Below, in pieces: positions 41,883 to 51,055 of a stretch of 64,000 bases of DNA; within the stretch, counting starts at the first letter, position 1; every line of letters begins with the position of its first letter. The stretch comes from Mucilaginibacter lacusdianchii (lineage in GTDB: Bacteria; Bacteroidota; Bacteroidia; Sphingobacteriales; Sphingobacteriaceae): the NCBI RefSeq assembly GCF_009770985.1, contig NZ_WSRW01000002.1:1426001-1490000 (forward strand), given 5' to 3'. The translations under genes and the position numbers were made by a program. The notes beneath the pieces are model-generated. The model was not told the origin of the DNA and did not search any database. It worked only from the letters and a program-made list of their open reading frames with translations.

Positions 41883-43964
41883 CTAAAACATCACATTAAA
41901 TCCGGCATAGTAATTTCTCATAGGCGCCGGATTATAATATCGGTTACCTACCGCATTCAAATCATTGCCCAGGCTGTAATGTTCATTAAGTAGGTTATCA
42001 GCCCCTGCGTAAATCTCTAACTTATACTTACGCCCCGTAAATGGCTGCCAACCAGCCTTAGCCTGTACCAGATTGTAATGCCCGGCGTAAACTGTATTGG
42101 CATCGTTAACCGGTATGCGGCTGGTGTAGTTGTGTTGCACAAAAAAGTAAATAGTTTGCGGTAATCTGAGTTGTAAACTACTGACGATGACTTGCCGAGG
42201 CGTGCCGGTTACTTGGTTGCCTGAGTAGTTGTTGCCTAAAGCGGTATAATCTCTGAATTTGAACTTGTTGTAGGTAAAGGCTTCGTTAAATTGTAAGCCG
42301 CGGATAAAGCCATTAGTACGTTGGCGAATAATCCAGGCCATAAAGTTTACCTCTGCCCCCGGCTGATTAGTGCCACCGGCATTTAAAAAGAAGTCGGTTT
42401 CGTTAACATTACGACGGTTAACAATGGCATTGGTTAAGCGGTAGTAAAATACCGACGCATCCAGTAAAATACTTTCGTCACGGTTACGCAGCCGAAAACC
42501 GGTCTCATAGTTCCAGCCGGTTTCAGCCTGTAAATCGGTGTTGACTATATTGTTGCTTGGGCGCACCTCGGCAATGGTAGGCGGCGAGTAACCTCGACTT
42601 ACAGACGCCCGCCAAATAAAATCCTGATTAATTTGGTATGACATGGCAATACGCGGCATTAACTCCGCCGAAAAATTGCGTGTATTAAAGCCCGATTGAT
42701 TAAGCGGAAAAATATTGCGGAACTTGTATTGATAATAGTTTAAACTCAGCGCTGCTTCTACATCCAATCGCTTAAATAAAGTAGCGGCGTAGCGTGCAAA
42801 GAAGAAGTGCTGGTTGGTATTTACCTCGTCAAGCGCCTGTGGGTTAGCTTTTACACCCCGGTTATTGTCATAATTATTGATATCAGCATTAGTTTGCTGC
42901 CATTCGGCACCCAGGTTAAATTTCCAATCGATAGTTGAGGAAGGCAGTCCGTTCAATTCAAAGTAAGTGCGGCCGCCATAAGTATTCTCTTTGCGCTGCT
43001 CGTAATTGGTAATAAAAGGGTTGGCAAAATCAACACGACTACCAAATATGGTAGCCACATTGCGAATACGATCGGTCAAATGAGCTTCATTCACTAATCC
43101 GCCAAACAGCATTTTGGTACTGATGCCAATGTTTTGGTCTATGGCTCCTAAAACGGCCGGTGTAGCCGGACGGGCGGCCCGTGGATTAGCCTGATATTGC
43201 GCCAGCATTAGTCCGCCGGGGGTTTGATATTTTAAATCAGAGTAAAAGCCCAAAGCTTTTAACTGGTTTTGGTTGCCGTAGTAATAGCGATCGGCCAGCT
43301 GAATGTAATGCCGTTGCATGTAACTATGGTCGCGGTAGCCATCATACGTTTGGTAGGCCTGATTGATATTTAATTCGTTGTTGCTCCATCGGTGATGGAT
43401 AGCTGCATTTTGGTGAAACAAACCGTACGAGCCGGCATTGGCACCCAAACTTACCGAAGTGCTATCGGTATAACGATTGATAGGATTGAGCAATACCACA
43501 CCACCAGAGTTGGCACCAAATAAACTGCCATCTGGCCCTTTTAAAACCTCGAGGCTATGTAAGCTGGTAATGTCCAGTGCATTCAGGTAAGTATTACCGC
43601 CGGCATCTGTTAAAGGTATTTCATCAAAGTAAATCTTCACATTCCGAACGCCATAAGGCGAGCGCAACAAACTGCCGCGAATAGATAAACGGTAACTGCC
43701 CGGCGTACGTTCTTCCATGCGTATACCCGGCAAAGTATTTAATGCGCTTACCAGCGAGTTACTGGGTTGCAATGCCAACTGATTAACACCTAAAACGCCT
43801 ACTGAAGCAGGAATGCGCAATACTGGCCGCTCCGATAGATAAGCACGTACGGTAACTTCTTTTAAGCGTTTGGTTGTATCGTTGTGTAAAGTATCTGTAC
43901 GATGCTGAGCCTGTACCTGTGTAAAAGAAAAGCCCAACAATAAGGCGGTGTAAAATTTTATCAT
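41883..43964 (-). CDS. TonB-dependent receptor (siderophore/cobalamin type)
   Basis: 693 residues started at MIKFYTALLLGFSFTQVQAQ, which makes a proper signal peptide. An upstream in-frame ATG at 43988 falls inside a hairpin. A TonB-box-like region (RLKEVTVRAY) is followed by a plug (about 45-170: NSLVSALNTLPGIRMEERTP, SLHSLEVLKGPDGSLFGANS, GGVVLLNP) and a 22-strand-type barrel. The end reads NRYYNPAPMRNYYAGFNVMF. It has no CarboxypepD_reg domain, so it is FecA/BtuB-like, not SusC-like. The ligand is unknown; the convergent BtuF-like gene hints at cobalamin or a metal chelate. Confidence 0.92.
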   Translation of the reverse strand: MIKFYTALLLGFSFTQVQAQHRTDTLHNDTTKRLKEVTVRAYLSERPVLRIPASVGVLGVNQLALQPSNSLVSALNTLPGIRMEERTPGSYRLSIRGSLLRSPYGVRNVKIYFDEIPLTDAGGNTYLNALDITSLHSLEVLKGPDGSLFGANSGGVVLLNPINRYTDSTSVSLGANAGSYGLFHQNAAIHHRWSNNELNINQAYQTYDGYRDHSYMQRHYIQLADRYYYGNQNQLKALGFYSDLKYQTPGGLMLAQYQANPRAARPATPAVLGAIDQNIGISTKMLFGGLVNEAHLTDRIRNVATIFGSRVDFANPFITNYEQRKENTYGGRTYFELNGLPSSTIDWKFNLGAEWQQTNADINNYDNNRGVKANPQALDEVNTNQHFFFARYAATLFKRLDVEAALSLNYYQYKFRNIFPLNQSGFNTRNFSAELMPRIAMSYQINQDFIWRASVSRGYSPPTIAEVRPSNNIVNTDLQAETGWNYETGFRLRNRDESILLDASVFYYRLTNAIVNRRNVNETDFFLNAGGTNQPGAEVNFMAWIIRQRTNGFIRGLQFNEAFTYNKFKFRDYTALGNNYSGNQVTGTPRQVIVSSLQLRLPQTIYFFVQHNYTSRIPVNDANTVYAGHYNLVQAKAGWQPFTGRKYKLEIYAGADNLLNEHYSLGNDLNAVGNRYYNPAPMRNYYAGFNVMF

Positions 43965-43980
43965 GCGTTGGATATACAAA

Positions 43981-44017
43981 ACAAACATAGCCCTTTTGTT
44001 TGAAGGGCTATGTTTGT
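43981..44017 (-). terminator. Strong hairpin just upstream of the TonB receptor start
   Basis: A perfect 15-bp stem ACAAACATAGCCCTT (43981-43995) / AAGGGCTATGTTTGT (44003-44017) with a 7-nt loop. On the minus strand it is followed by TTTTG, so it should terminate transcription from the sorbosone dehydrogenase-like gene (stop at 44055). It ends only 16 bp before the receptor's ATG and could act as an attenuator for it. Confidence 0.75.
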
Positions 44018-44054
44018 TTTTAGCTAAAAATTATACTGCTGCGTTTATGCAAAA

Positions 44055-45377
44055 TTACTTTTCTGCACTTACCCGCCAAATAGTATTTCCCGCATCGTCA
44101 GCTACCAGCAGGGCACCGTCTTTAGCTACTGCTACACCAACTGGGCGTCCATGTACCTGGCTGGTAGCCGGATCGGCAATAAAGCCAGTTAAAAAATCTT
44201 CAGGTTTGCCTGGTTTGCCGTTGGTAAAAGGTACAAACATAACTTTATAACCCACCAGTTTAGAGCTGTTCCACGACCCATGCTGGCCGATGAACGCACC
44301 GTTTTTATACTTAGCCGGGAATTTATCACCGTCATAAAAAGCCAACCCTAATGATGCTGTGTGTGCACCCAATGGTACATCAGGCACTATAGTTTTTTTA
44401 ACCAAATCAGGGCGTTCGCCTTTTCGGCGCGGGTCTTCATGCTGGCCAAAGTAAGCGTATGGCCAGCCGTAAAAGCCGCCTTCTTTAACGCTGGTCAGGT
44501 AATCAGGCACCAGTTCGTCGCCCAGTTCATCACGTTCGTTTACGGCTGCCCACAGCACATTAGTGCCTGGCTGAAAATCGATACCTGCCGGATTACGTAA
44601 ACCGCTAGCATATATTTTTTCGTTAGAACCGTCCAATCCAACGACTAACACATCGGCGCGACGAGCTTCGTTAGCCATACCATGTTCCGCCACGTTGCTG
44701 CCCGAACCAACTGCAATATATATCTTGGTACTATCCGGACTTACCTGCAGGTTACGTGTCCAGTGGTTATTGTAACCGCCAGCTGGTAATTTTACAATAC
44801 GTTCGCCAGGTTTGGTAATACGGGTATCACCAGGAGTGTATGGGTAGCGCCATAGGCCATCAGTGTTAGCTACATAAAAATACCGTCCTACTATGGTCAT
44901 GCCATAAGGCTGTTTTAAACCACTCAGGAAAACGCCTTTGTTATCTACTACACCATCACCGTTCGAGTCGCGGAAAATGATGATATTGTTGGCGCTTTTA
45001 CCCATATTTTGCGACTTGCTTTTACCGCTAACCGCATTTTTAACAGCGGTAGTGCCATTGGCTTCGGTAGTAGCCTGCGCTGCAAACACATCGCCATTAG
45101 GTGCTACATAAAGGTTGCGAGGGTTATCCAGTTTATCAGCATACAAACTAACTTTAAAACCTTTAGGCGCTTTGGGTAAAGTGTCTTTAGGCCAGCCAAT
45201 CAGTTCACAAAAAACCGTGGTAGATTTGGTTTGATAAGGCGGTGGCAAATGTACCGTATCGCCCGTACTAACACTTACGGTATCGGCCTGTTTCGGGTCT
45301 GGTTTCTTTTTGGAAGAGCAGCTGGCAAGTATCGTTGCCGATACGGCAAGGCCATATATCCAGTTTATGTTTCTCAT
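44055..45377 (-). CDS. PQQ-dependent sugar (sorbosone) dehydrogenase-like lipoprotein
   Basis: A 440-residue lipoprotein (signal ending in ATILASC, Cys20) with a six-bladed beta-propeller of the glucose/sorbosone dehydrogenase type. Propeller segments: KGFKVSLYADKLDNPRNLYV, RDSNGDGVVDNKGVFLSGLK, PAGGYNNHWTRNLQVSPDST, YASGLRNPAGIDFQPGTNVL, and GAFIGQHGSWNSSKLVGYKV with VHGRPVGVAVAKDGALLVAD. NERDELGDELVPDYL gives the acidic Ca-type loop. It probably oxidises sugars at the outer membrane with PQQ, but cofactor use is not proven. It is transcribed before the TonB receptor with a terminator between. Confidence 0.88.
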   Translation of the reverse strand: MRNINWIYGLAVSATILASCSSKKKPDPKQADTVSVSTGDTVHLPPPYQTKSTTVFCELIGWPKDTLPKAPKGFKVSLYADKLDNPRNLYVAPNGDVFAAQATTEANGTTAVKNAVSGKSKSQNMGKSANNIIIFRDSNGDGVVDNKGVFLSGLKQPYGMTIVGRYFYVANTDGLWRYPYTPGDTRITKPGERIVKLPAGGYNNHWTRNLQVSPDSTKIYIAVGSGSNVAEHGMANEARRADVLVVGLDGSNEKIYASGLRNPAGIDFQPGTNVLWAAVNERDELGDELVPDYLTSVKEGGFYGWPYAYFGQHEDPRRKGERPDLVKKTIVPDVPLGAHTASLGLAFYDGDKFPAKYKNGAFIGQHGSWNSSKLVGYKVMFVPFTNGKPGKPEDFLTGFIADPATSQVHGRPVGVAVAKDGALLVADDAGNTIWRVSAEK

Positions 45378-45466
45378 GGTAGCAGTATATGTTTACTGAA
45401 ACCACAACCTCATAGCTATCACTATTGTTTGTAAGTATTTGTTTACAAGCTTTTCTTACACAAAAC

Positions 45467-45988
45467 TTAATATTTTACAAATTTTTCTATCTGCTCGTTC
45501 ACAAATTTTAAAGTATCCGCTTTGTGTAGATTTCCTTCTTCGTCCAACTCTTTATGTATAGCCGGAATATGTATTTTTAGCGGCATGATGTGCATATGCA
45601 TATAATTGCACACGCCTGTAAAATGCTCTATACCCCTAATATTGCCATACTTACCTGACGAAAGGCCCACCAAAGCTGCTTTTTTATCATAAAAACTATT
45701 TGGAAAATCGCAGGCATCAATAAAAGCTTTCAACACTCCCGGAAAGCTGCCATTGTATTCGGGTATAACGAATAAAAACTTCTGCGTATCGGCTACCATT
45801 TGCTGCATAGGCACAAACGCTTCGCTACGCTTGCCAAACATATCCGTTTGTATAAAATTGGCAGGTAAATCCATCAGCGAAAATAAATTCACTTCCAAAC
45901 CCTTATTCAGCAACAATCTCTGATAATATTTTGATAACTTTAGAGTTGAACTATCAGGACGATTGGTGCCTGCAATGATGGTAATCAT
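45467..45988 (-). CDS. NADPH-dependent FMN reductase family protein
   Basis: A 173-residue flavodoxin-fold protein. The FMN phosphate loop is GTNRPDSSTLKLSKYYQRLL and the second FMN loop is PEYNGSFPGVLKAFIDACD (PEYNxxxPGxLKxxID signature). It then has ALVGLSSGKYGNIRGIEHFT. Family members reduce free FMN, azo dyes or quinones with NAD(P)H. It is alone on its strand and divergent from parA. Confidence 0.93.
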   Translation of the reverse strand: MITIIAGTNRPDSSTLKLSKYYQRLLLNKGLEVNLFSLMDLPANFIQTDMFGKRSEAFVPMQQMVADTQKFLFVIPEYNGSFPGVLKAFIDACDFPNSFYDKKAALVGLSSGKYGNIRGIEHFTGVCNYMHMHIMPLKIHIPAIHKELDEEGNLHKADTLKFVNEQIEKFVKY

Positions 45989-46147
45989 CTTAATATTGTT
46001 TATAAGTTAGCGCAACAGGCGGGGTTGCCAATTGTTTAATTTCGTATCTTTAGCCCCCGGATTAAGCGTGCGAAAGTATTAAATTTTACCTTTACTTTTG
46101 GCTATACCGGTAATAGGGATGTGTTGTAATATTTGGAGTATATAAAA

Positions 46148-46951
46148 ATGAGTAAGATAATTGCGTTAGCTAATCAAAAAGGCGGTGTGGGTAAAACCAC
46201 TTCTTCTATCAACCTGGCGGCAAGTTTAGCCGTGCTGGAATACCGGACTTTATTGGTGGATGCCGATCCGCAGGCTAACTCAACCTCGGGTATTGGTTTT
46301 GATCCGCGCACCATTAAAAACAGTATTTATGAGTGCATCATTAACCAGATTGACCCTAATGATGCCATACAAAAAACGGAAACACCCAATCTGGATTTGC
46401 TACCAGCGCATATTGACCTGGTAGGTGCCGAGATTGAAATGATAAACCTTACCGACCGCGAATACAAAATGCGTGACGTGTTGGAAAAGGTGAGCCCCAA
46501 TTATGATTTTATCATCATCGACTGCTCGCCATCACTGGGCTTAATTACCATTAACGCCCTTACCGCTGCTCACTCGGTAATTATACCGGTACAATGTGAA
46601 TATTTTGCATTGGAAGGTTTGGGCAAGCTGTTAAATACTATCAAAATTGTACAGAACCGCCTTAACCCGCAGCTGGACATCGAAGGTATTTTGCTAACGA
46701 TGTATGACGTGCGCCTGCGCCTGTCAAACCAGGTGGTTGAAGAGGTGCGTACGCACTTTGAAGATTTGGTATTTGATACCATTATACAGCGCAACACCCG
46801 CCTTAGCGAGGCGCCAAGCTTTGGTGTATCGGTAATTATGCACGATGCTACCTGTAAAGGCGCTGTTAACTATTTGAACCTGGCCCGCGAGATTATTAGA
46901 AAAAATGGGTTATTGAAACCATCCGGCCACGAAAATACCGTAGCTGTTTAA
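46148..46951 (+). CDS. parA: Chromosome-partitioning ATPase ParA
   Basis: 267 residues from ATG 46148 (MSKIIALANQKGGVGKTTSS); the in-frame ATG at 46133 only adds EYIK. The deviant Walker A KGGVGKTTS with the signature Lys is near residue 11-19, followed by LVDADPQANSTSGIGFDPRT, Walker B FIIIDCSPSLGLITINALTA, and IPVQCEYFALEGLGKLLNTI. It drives chromosome segregation with ParB. parB starts 4 bp after its stop. No parS site (TGTTTCACGTGAAACA type) was seen in the window. Confidence 0.97.
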   Translation: MSKIIALANQKGGVGKTTSSINLAASLAVLEYRTLLVDADPQANSTSGIGFDPRTIKNSIYECIINQIDPNDAIQKTETPNLDLLPAHIDLVGAEIEMINLTDREYKMRDVLEKVSPNYDFIIIDCSPSLGLITINALTAAHSVIIPVQCEYFALEGLGKLLNTIKIVQNRLNPQLDIEGILLTMYDVRLRLSNQVVEEVRTHFEDLVFDTIIQRNTRLSEAPSFGVSVIMHDATCKGAVNYLNLAREIIRKNGLLKPSGHENTVAV

Positions 46952-46955
46952 TTAA

Positions 46956-47864
46956 ATGAGCGTAGACAAAAAGAAAGCACTAGGCAGAGGGTTAAGCGCC
47001 CTCTTAAATGATACAGCCGAGGTAGCACCGCACCGGCAACAAAAGCCTGTAGCAGCCGAAACGGTTGGCAACAGCTTGGGGGCCATAAGTGAGATACGTA
47101 TTTCTGAAATTGAAATAAACCCATTTCAGCCCCGTACTGATTTTGACGAACAAAGCCTTTATGAACTGGCTGAATCCATCAAAGTGCAAGGCCTTATTCA
47201 GCCTATTACCGTACGGCGTGTAAATGCACATGCTTACCAGCTGATATCCGGCGAACGCCGTTTGCGTGCCTCAAAACGTGCCGGTTTAACTACCATTCCG
47301 GCTTATATACGCACCGCTAACGACCAGCAATTGCTGGAAATGGCGTTGATAGAAAACATTCAGCGCGAAGATCTGAATGCTATGGAAGTTGCCATAAGCT
47401 TTCAGCGTATGCTGGAAGAATGTAACCTGAAGCAGGATGAACTTGGCGAACGGGTAAGTAAGAACCGGTCTACCGTTACTAATTACCTGCGGTTGCTTAA
47501 ACTACCGCCCAGCATACAAGCCTCTATTCGCGATGGCGACATCAGCATGGGGCATGCACGTGCTTTAATCAACGTAACTGACCCAACCAAGCAGTTGTAC
47601 ATTCATCAATTGATTTTACAACAGGGCTTGTCGGTACGTAAGGTAGAAGAGATGGTGCGCGATTTGCAAAAAGCGCCGGTAAAAAAGGAAGGCAAAAAAC
47701 CAGAGCCAATTTCTTTCCAGGTTCAGAAAATTCAGGACGATCTGGCATCTAAGTTTAGCACTAAAGTAAAAGTTAAAGTAGGCAACAAAGGTGCCGGCAG
47801 CATCGAAATTCCGTTTATGTCGGAAGATGATCTGGGCCGTATCCTCGAAATGCTGGATTGGTAA
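46956..47864 (+). CDS. parB: Chromosome-partitioning protein ParB
   Basis: 302 residues. The N-terminal KKKALGRGLSALLND is the usual ParA-interaction peptide. The ParB/Srx CTPase domain has ISEIEINPFQPRTDFDEQSL, LAESIKVQGLIQPITVRRVN and LISGERRLRASKRAGLTTIP (GERRLRA). The motif ENIQREDLNAMEVAISFQRM is followed by the helix-turn-helix region LKQDELGERVSKNRSTVTNY. The C-terminal dimerisation part ends EDDLGRILEMLDW. It binds parS and clamps on DNA. DUF5683 follows after one base. Confidence 0.97.
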   Translation: MSVDKKKALGRGLSALLNDTAEVAPHRQQKPVAAETVGNSLGAISEIRISEIEINPFQPRTDFDEQSLYELAESIKVQGLIQPITVRRVNAHAYQLISGERRLRASKRAGLTTIPAYIRTANDQQLLEMALIENIQREDLNAMEVAISFQRMLEECNLKQDELGERVSKNRSTVTNYLRLLKLPPSIQASIRDGDISMGHARALINVTDPTKQLYIHQLILQQGLSVRKVEEMVRDLQKAPVKKEGKKPEPISFQVQKIQDDLASKFSTKVKVKVGNKGAGSIEIPFMSEDDLGRILEMLDW

Positions 47865-47865
47865 A

Positions 47866-48582
47866 ATGGGCAGGTTGTTACTACTCATAGGTTTGTTTTT
47901 AGCTGTGACCTTTCGTGCTGCGGCTCAAGGCCCTGATACGGTTAAGGTAAAAACGGCTGCCGATAGCCTGAGCCGTCTAAATAGTAAGCGTGACTCGGCT
48001 AAAGCAAAACCTTTAAAACCTTTTGCACCCAAGCCGTCTAAAGTAAAAATTTATCGCCCCGATAGTACGCATAGCCCAGGATTGGCTGTTCGCCGTTCGG
48101 CCATGATACCAGGCTGGGGGCAAGTTTATAATGGCAAATGGTGGAAAGTACCCTTAATTTATGCAGGATTAGGCGGACTTGGTTTGGCTCTTGAATTCAA
48201 TCACCGGTATTATAGGCAGTACCTGCAAATGGCCATCTACAAGCGCGATGGATTAACCGTTGATCAAATTAACTCACAATACGGCGGCAAGTACCTAAAA
48301 GAGTATCAAGCCTTATCATCAAATGTCTCTTATCAGGCGTTGGTAGATGCTAAAAATGCCAATCTGCGTAACTTTCAGTTAAGTATTTTAGGAACGGTTG
48401 CTGCCTGGGGCATACAAATGGTTGATGCTTATATCGATGCCAAGTTTAAGCATTCTTATACGATGGATAATGACTTGGGACTAAAAATCACGCCGGGCTT
48501 ACTAAATAACAACACGGCTTACGCTTCCAATTTTAGTAGTACATTTACACCCGTTTTAAAAGTTTCTTTAAATTTTAAATAA
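47866..48582 (+). CDS. DUF5683 domain-containing membrane-associated protein
   Basis: 238 residues started at MGRLLLLIGLFLAVTFRAAA, one base after the parB stop (TAAAATG). A signal peptide is followed by a Lys/Pro-rich linker (AKAKPLKPFAPKPSKVKIYR). The DUF5683 core comes next, with RRSAMIPGWGQVYNGKWWKV and GLALEFNHRYYRQYLQMAIY, a second hydrophobic segment (LSILGTVAAWGIQMVDAYID), and the ending FTPVLKVSLNFK. The parA-parB-DUF5683-dapB-lepB order is conserved in Bacteroidota. The function is unknown; it is probably an envelope protein. Confidence 0.92.
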   Translation: MGRLLLLIGLFLAVTFRAAAQGPDTVKVKTAADSLSRLNSKRDSAKAKPLKPFAPKPSKVKIYRPDSTHSPGLAVRRSAMIPGWGQVYNGKWWKVPLIYAGLGGLGLALEFNHRYYRQYLQMAIYKRDGLTVDQINSQYGGKYLKEYQALSSNVSYQALVDAKNANLRNFQLSILGTVAAWGIQMVDAYIDAKFKHSYTMDNDLGLKITPGLLNNNTAYASNFSSTFTPVLKVSLNFK

Positions 48583-48638
48583 GGCTGGTAGTATAGGGCG
48601 CAAGCGCTTACTGTTAAAGCTAATTATAAACTGTATTC

Positions 48639-49394
48639 ATGAAAATCGCATTATCAGGCTATGGCAAAATGGGCAAAATCATCGAAAAGATGGCTCTTGA
48701 CCGTAAGCACGAAATTGTATTAAAAATTGATAAAGATAATACCCATGAACTAACCGCCGACAACCTGCGCCAGGCAGATGTGGTGATTGAGTTTAGCACC
48801 CCCGACTCCGCTTTTAATAACATCAAAACTTGTGTGGAAGCTGGTGTGCCGATAGTAGTGGGTACAACCGGTTGGTATGACCATTTGGACGAAGTAAAGC
48901 AATTGTGCGAGCAAACCGGCGGCGCTGTTTTATACGGTACCAATTTTAGTGTAGGCGTTAATGTGTTTTTTCACATCAATAAAATGCTGGCCAAAGTGAT
49001 GAACAACTATCCGTATTACGGTGTACAGGTAGAAGAAATTCATCACACGCAAAAGCTGGATTGGCCCAGCGGCACAGCCATCACCATTGCCGAAGGCATT
49101 ATTGAAAACCTGGATGTTAAAACCGAATGGACCAAGGCGCTGGTAAGCGATACAGATGATGCAGACAGCAATGTTAACGAGCGCGATAATGAGTTGCTGA
49201 TTGAGTCGTTACGCATTGAAAATGTACCTGGAACCCATACCGTTATTTATGATTCGGAAGTAGATACCATAGAATTTAAACATACGGCACACAACCGCAA
49301 CGGCTTTGCCTTGGGGGCAGTACTAGCGGCCGAATGGATAAAAGATAAAAAAGGCTGCTATCCGGTAACAGATATGTTTAACTTTAGTGCCTGA
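48639..49394 (+). CDS. dapB: 4-hydroxy-tetrahydrodipicolinate reductase
   Basis: 251 residues. The N-terminal Rossmann motif is KIALSGYGKMGKIIEKMALD. Further motifs are VIEFSTPDSAFNNIKTC, PIVVGTTGWYDHLDEVKQ, FSVGVNVFFHINKMLAKVM, and the substrate/catalytic region EEIHHTQKLDWPSGTAITIA. It is slightly shorter than the enterobacterial enzyme, as usual in this phylum. It reduces the dihydrodipicolinate precursor in lysine and diaminopimelate synthesis. It lies 56 bp after DUF5683 and 30 bp before lepB. Confidence 0.97.
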   Translation: MKIALSGYGKMGKIIEKMALDRKHEIVLKIDKDNTHELTADNLRQADVVIEFSTPDSAFNNIKTCVEAGVPIVVGTTGWYDHLDEVKQLCEQTGGAVLYGTNFSVGVNVFFHINKMLAKVMNNYPYYGVQVEEIHHTQKLDWPSGTAITIAEGIIENLDVKTEWTKALVSDTDDADSNVNERDNELLIESLRIENVPGTHTVIYDSEVDTIEFKHTAHNRNGFALGAVLAAEWIKDKKGCYPVTDMFNFSA

Positions 49395-49424
49395 TTACAA
49401 GTTATTATACGAGATTAACATTAC

Positions 49425-50531
49425 ATGAACTGGAAATTCTGGAATAAAAAACAGGGCGAGCCTAAAAAGAAAAAAAGCACCACCCGCGAGTGGGTAGATG
49501 CTATTTTATTTGCGGTAATTGCTGCTACGCTTATCCGTACGCTGTTTATTGAAGCGTATACTATACCAACCCCGTCTATGGAGCGATCACTGCTGGTAGG
49601 CGACTTTTTGTTTGTAAGCAAGGTGAACTACGGTGCCCGTACCCCCATGACACCAATTGCCTTTCCATTTGCCCATCACACCATGCCTGTATTAGGTACT
49701 AAGGCTTATTGGGATGGCGTTAAACTGCCTTATTACCGTTTGCCGGGTTTAAGCGAAGTTAAAAAAGGTGACGTGGTGGTGTTTAACTGGCCTATGGAAG
49801 CCGACTCGCCTTACTACCGGCCGGTTGACAAGCGCGAAAATTACATTAAACGCTGCCAGGGCGCACCCGGCGACACGTTAAAGATTGTTGACGGGCAGGT
49901 TTTTGTAAATGGCAAAGCGAATGAAAATCCACCAGAAAGCCAAATTGATTATAAGATTACAACCAACGGTGAGCAGCTGAATCCATTGATTTTAGAGCAA
50001 TTAAAAATCTCATATTATGATGGTTTTGCTAATCCTACGATGACCAAAGAGTCGGCTGATAAACTGAGAGGCTTTTCAAGCATTACGTCAATCAAACCTA
50101 ACTTGGCGCCAAAAGATTCGGTAGATATTTACAGTCAGCCGGTGTTTCCAAATGATCCGCATTATCGTAAGTGGAACCAGGATAACTTTGGCCCTATCCT
50201 GATCCCTAAAAAAGGCTGGACGGTTAAATTAGACAGCTTAACGCTACCTGTTTACAAGCGCGCTATCACCGTTTATGAAGGCAATAAGCTGGAGACTAAA
50301 GGCAATGATATTTACATCAACGGCCAAAAAGCCACTAGCTATACTTTTAAAATGAATTATTACTGGATGATGGGTGATAACCGCCACGATTCATTAGATT
50401 CACGTTTCTGGGGATTTGTGCCCGAAGATCACATTGTAGGTAAGGCTTTATTTATCTGGATGAGTTGGGATGATAACGCGTCCTTCCTACACAAGATACG
50501 TTGGAGCAGGATATTTAGAGGTATCCATTAA
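49425..50531 (+). CDS. lepB: Signal peptidase I
   Basis: 368 residues. A basic N-terminus is followed by a membrane helix (about 24-44). The catalytic Ser is in AYTIPTPSMERSLLVGDFLF and the catalytic Lys in NYIKRCQGAPGDTLKIVDGQ. Box E is MMGDNRHDSLDSRFWGFVPE, and a C-terminal hydrophobic segment lies near LFIWMSW. The long insert between Lys and box E (about 150-290) is typical for Bacteroidota, not an anomaly. It removes signal peptides from secreted preproteins. It ends the parA-lepB cluster at a terminator. Confidence 0.97.
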   Translation: MNWKFWNKKQGEPKKKKSTTREWVDAILFAVIAATLIRTLFIEAYTIPTPSMERSLLVGDFLFVSKVNYGARTPMTPIAFPFAHHTMPVLGTKAYWDGVKLPYYRLPGLSEVKKGDVVVFNWPMEADSPYYRPVDKRENYIKRCQGAPGDTLKIVDGQVFVNGKANENPPESQIDYKITTNGEQLNPLILEQLKISYYDGFANPTMTKESADKLRGFSSITSIKPNLAPKDSVDIYSQPVFPNDPHYRKWNQDNFGPILIPKKGWTVKLDSLTLPVYKRAITVYEGNKLETKGNDIYINGQKATSYTFKMNYYWMMGDNRHDSLDSRFWGFVPEDHIVGKALFIWMSWDDNASFLHKIRWSRIFRGIH

Positions 50532-50541
50532 TAGATATTTG

Positions 50542-50570
50542 AAAGCCCTTAGTTAATAGCTAAGGGCTTT
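50542..50570 (+). terminator. Terminator after lepB
   Basis: AAAGCCCTTAG (50542-50552) pairs perfectly with CTAAGGGCTTT (50560-50570), with a 7-nt loop and a T-rich tail. Confidence 0.87.
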
Positions 50571-50579
50571 TCTATATAC

Positions 50580-50990
50580 TTTTGTTAGTGCTTTGACTTC
50601 TGGTTGCGCCCTGTTAGGATGGGTTAAGTAATTATACCACAGCCTGTGGATGTTACTTTTTCTTTTGCCGGAAAAGAAAAAGTAACCAAAAAGAAACCTC
50701 TCGGCCGCACCTTTTCCTATATTCTGCCAGTACTTCAACTTAAGGCAATGGTACCCGGAAAAGCTGAATGCCGACTTTTTGAGGTCTTGTTCTGGCAGTG
50801 CTTTATGTTAAATGAAAAGAAGAGGATAAAAGCAAAAAGAAGCGCAAAGGCCCGCTGTTGCGCCCGGGCCAGCGACGGCCTTGCGGGCAGATAGGTGATC
50901 GCAACAGCTAGGCTTTTTTGGTTCTTTTGTAGCTATGACAAAAGAACTAGCCCCTGCGGCAATGAGCAGACGAAGTAAGTAAATGACCAC
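50580..50990 (-). repeat. Dispersed hairpin-rich element, copy 2
   Basis: A diverged copy of the 34200 element in opposite orientation. On the plus strand it begins TTTTGTTAGTGCT (50580-50592, the TIR). Then come the T/A hairpin GTTACTTTTTCTTTT/AAAAGAAAAAGTAAC (50652-50666, 50672-50686) and AAACCTCTCGGCCGCACC. The GC core (50856-50877 region) and the second hairpin GTTCTTTTGT/ACAAAAGAAC (50921-50930, 50938-50947) follow, then AGCCCCTGCGGCAATGAGCAGA. Homology fades near 50980-50990, where the second TIR is degenerate or lost. It lies directly after the lepB terminator. Confidence 0.78.
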
Positions 50991-51055
50991 TGCAATAAGT
51001 TCAAACAACACAAACCTGAAAAATAAATAGCAGAGCCAAACAACACACGTTCCCT

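Noticed and set aside
49850..50350. Long insertion in signal peptidase I
   Set aside because: Bacteroidota LepB proteins commonly have this extra region and all catalytic boxes are present.
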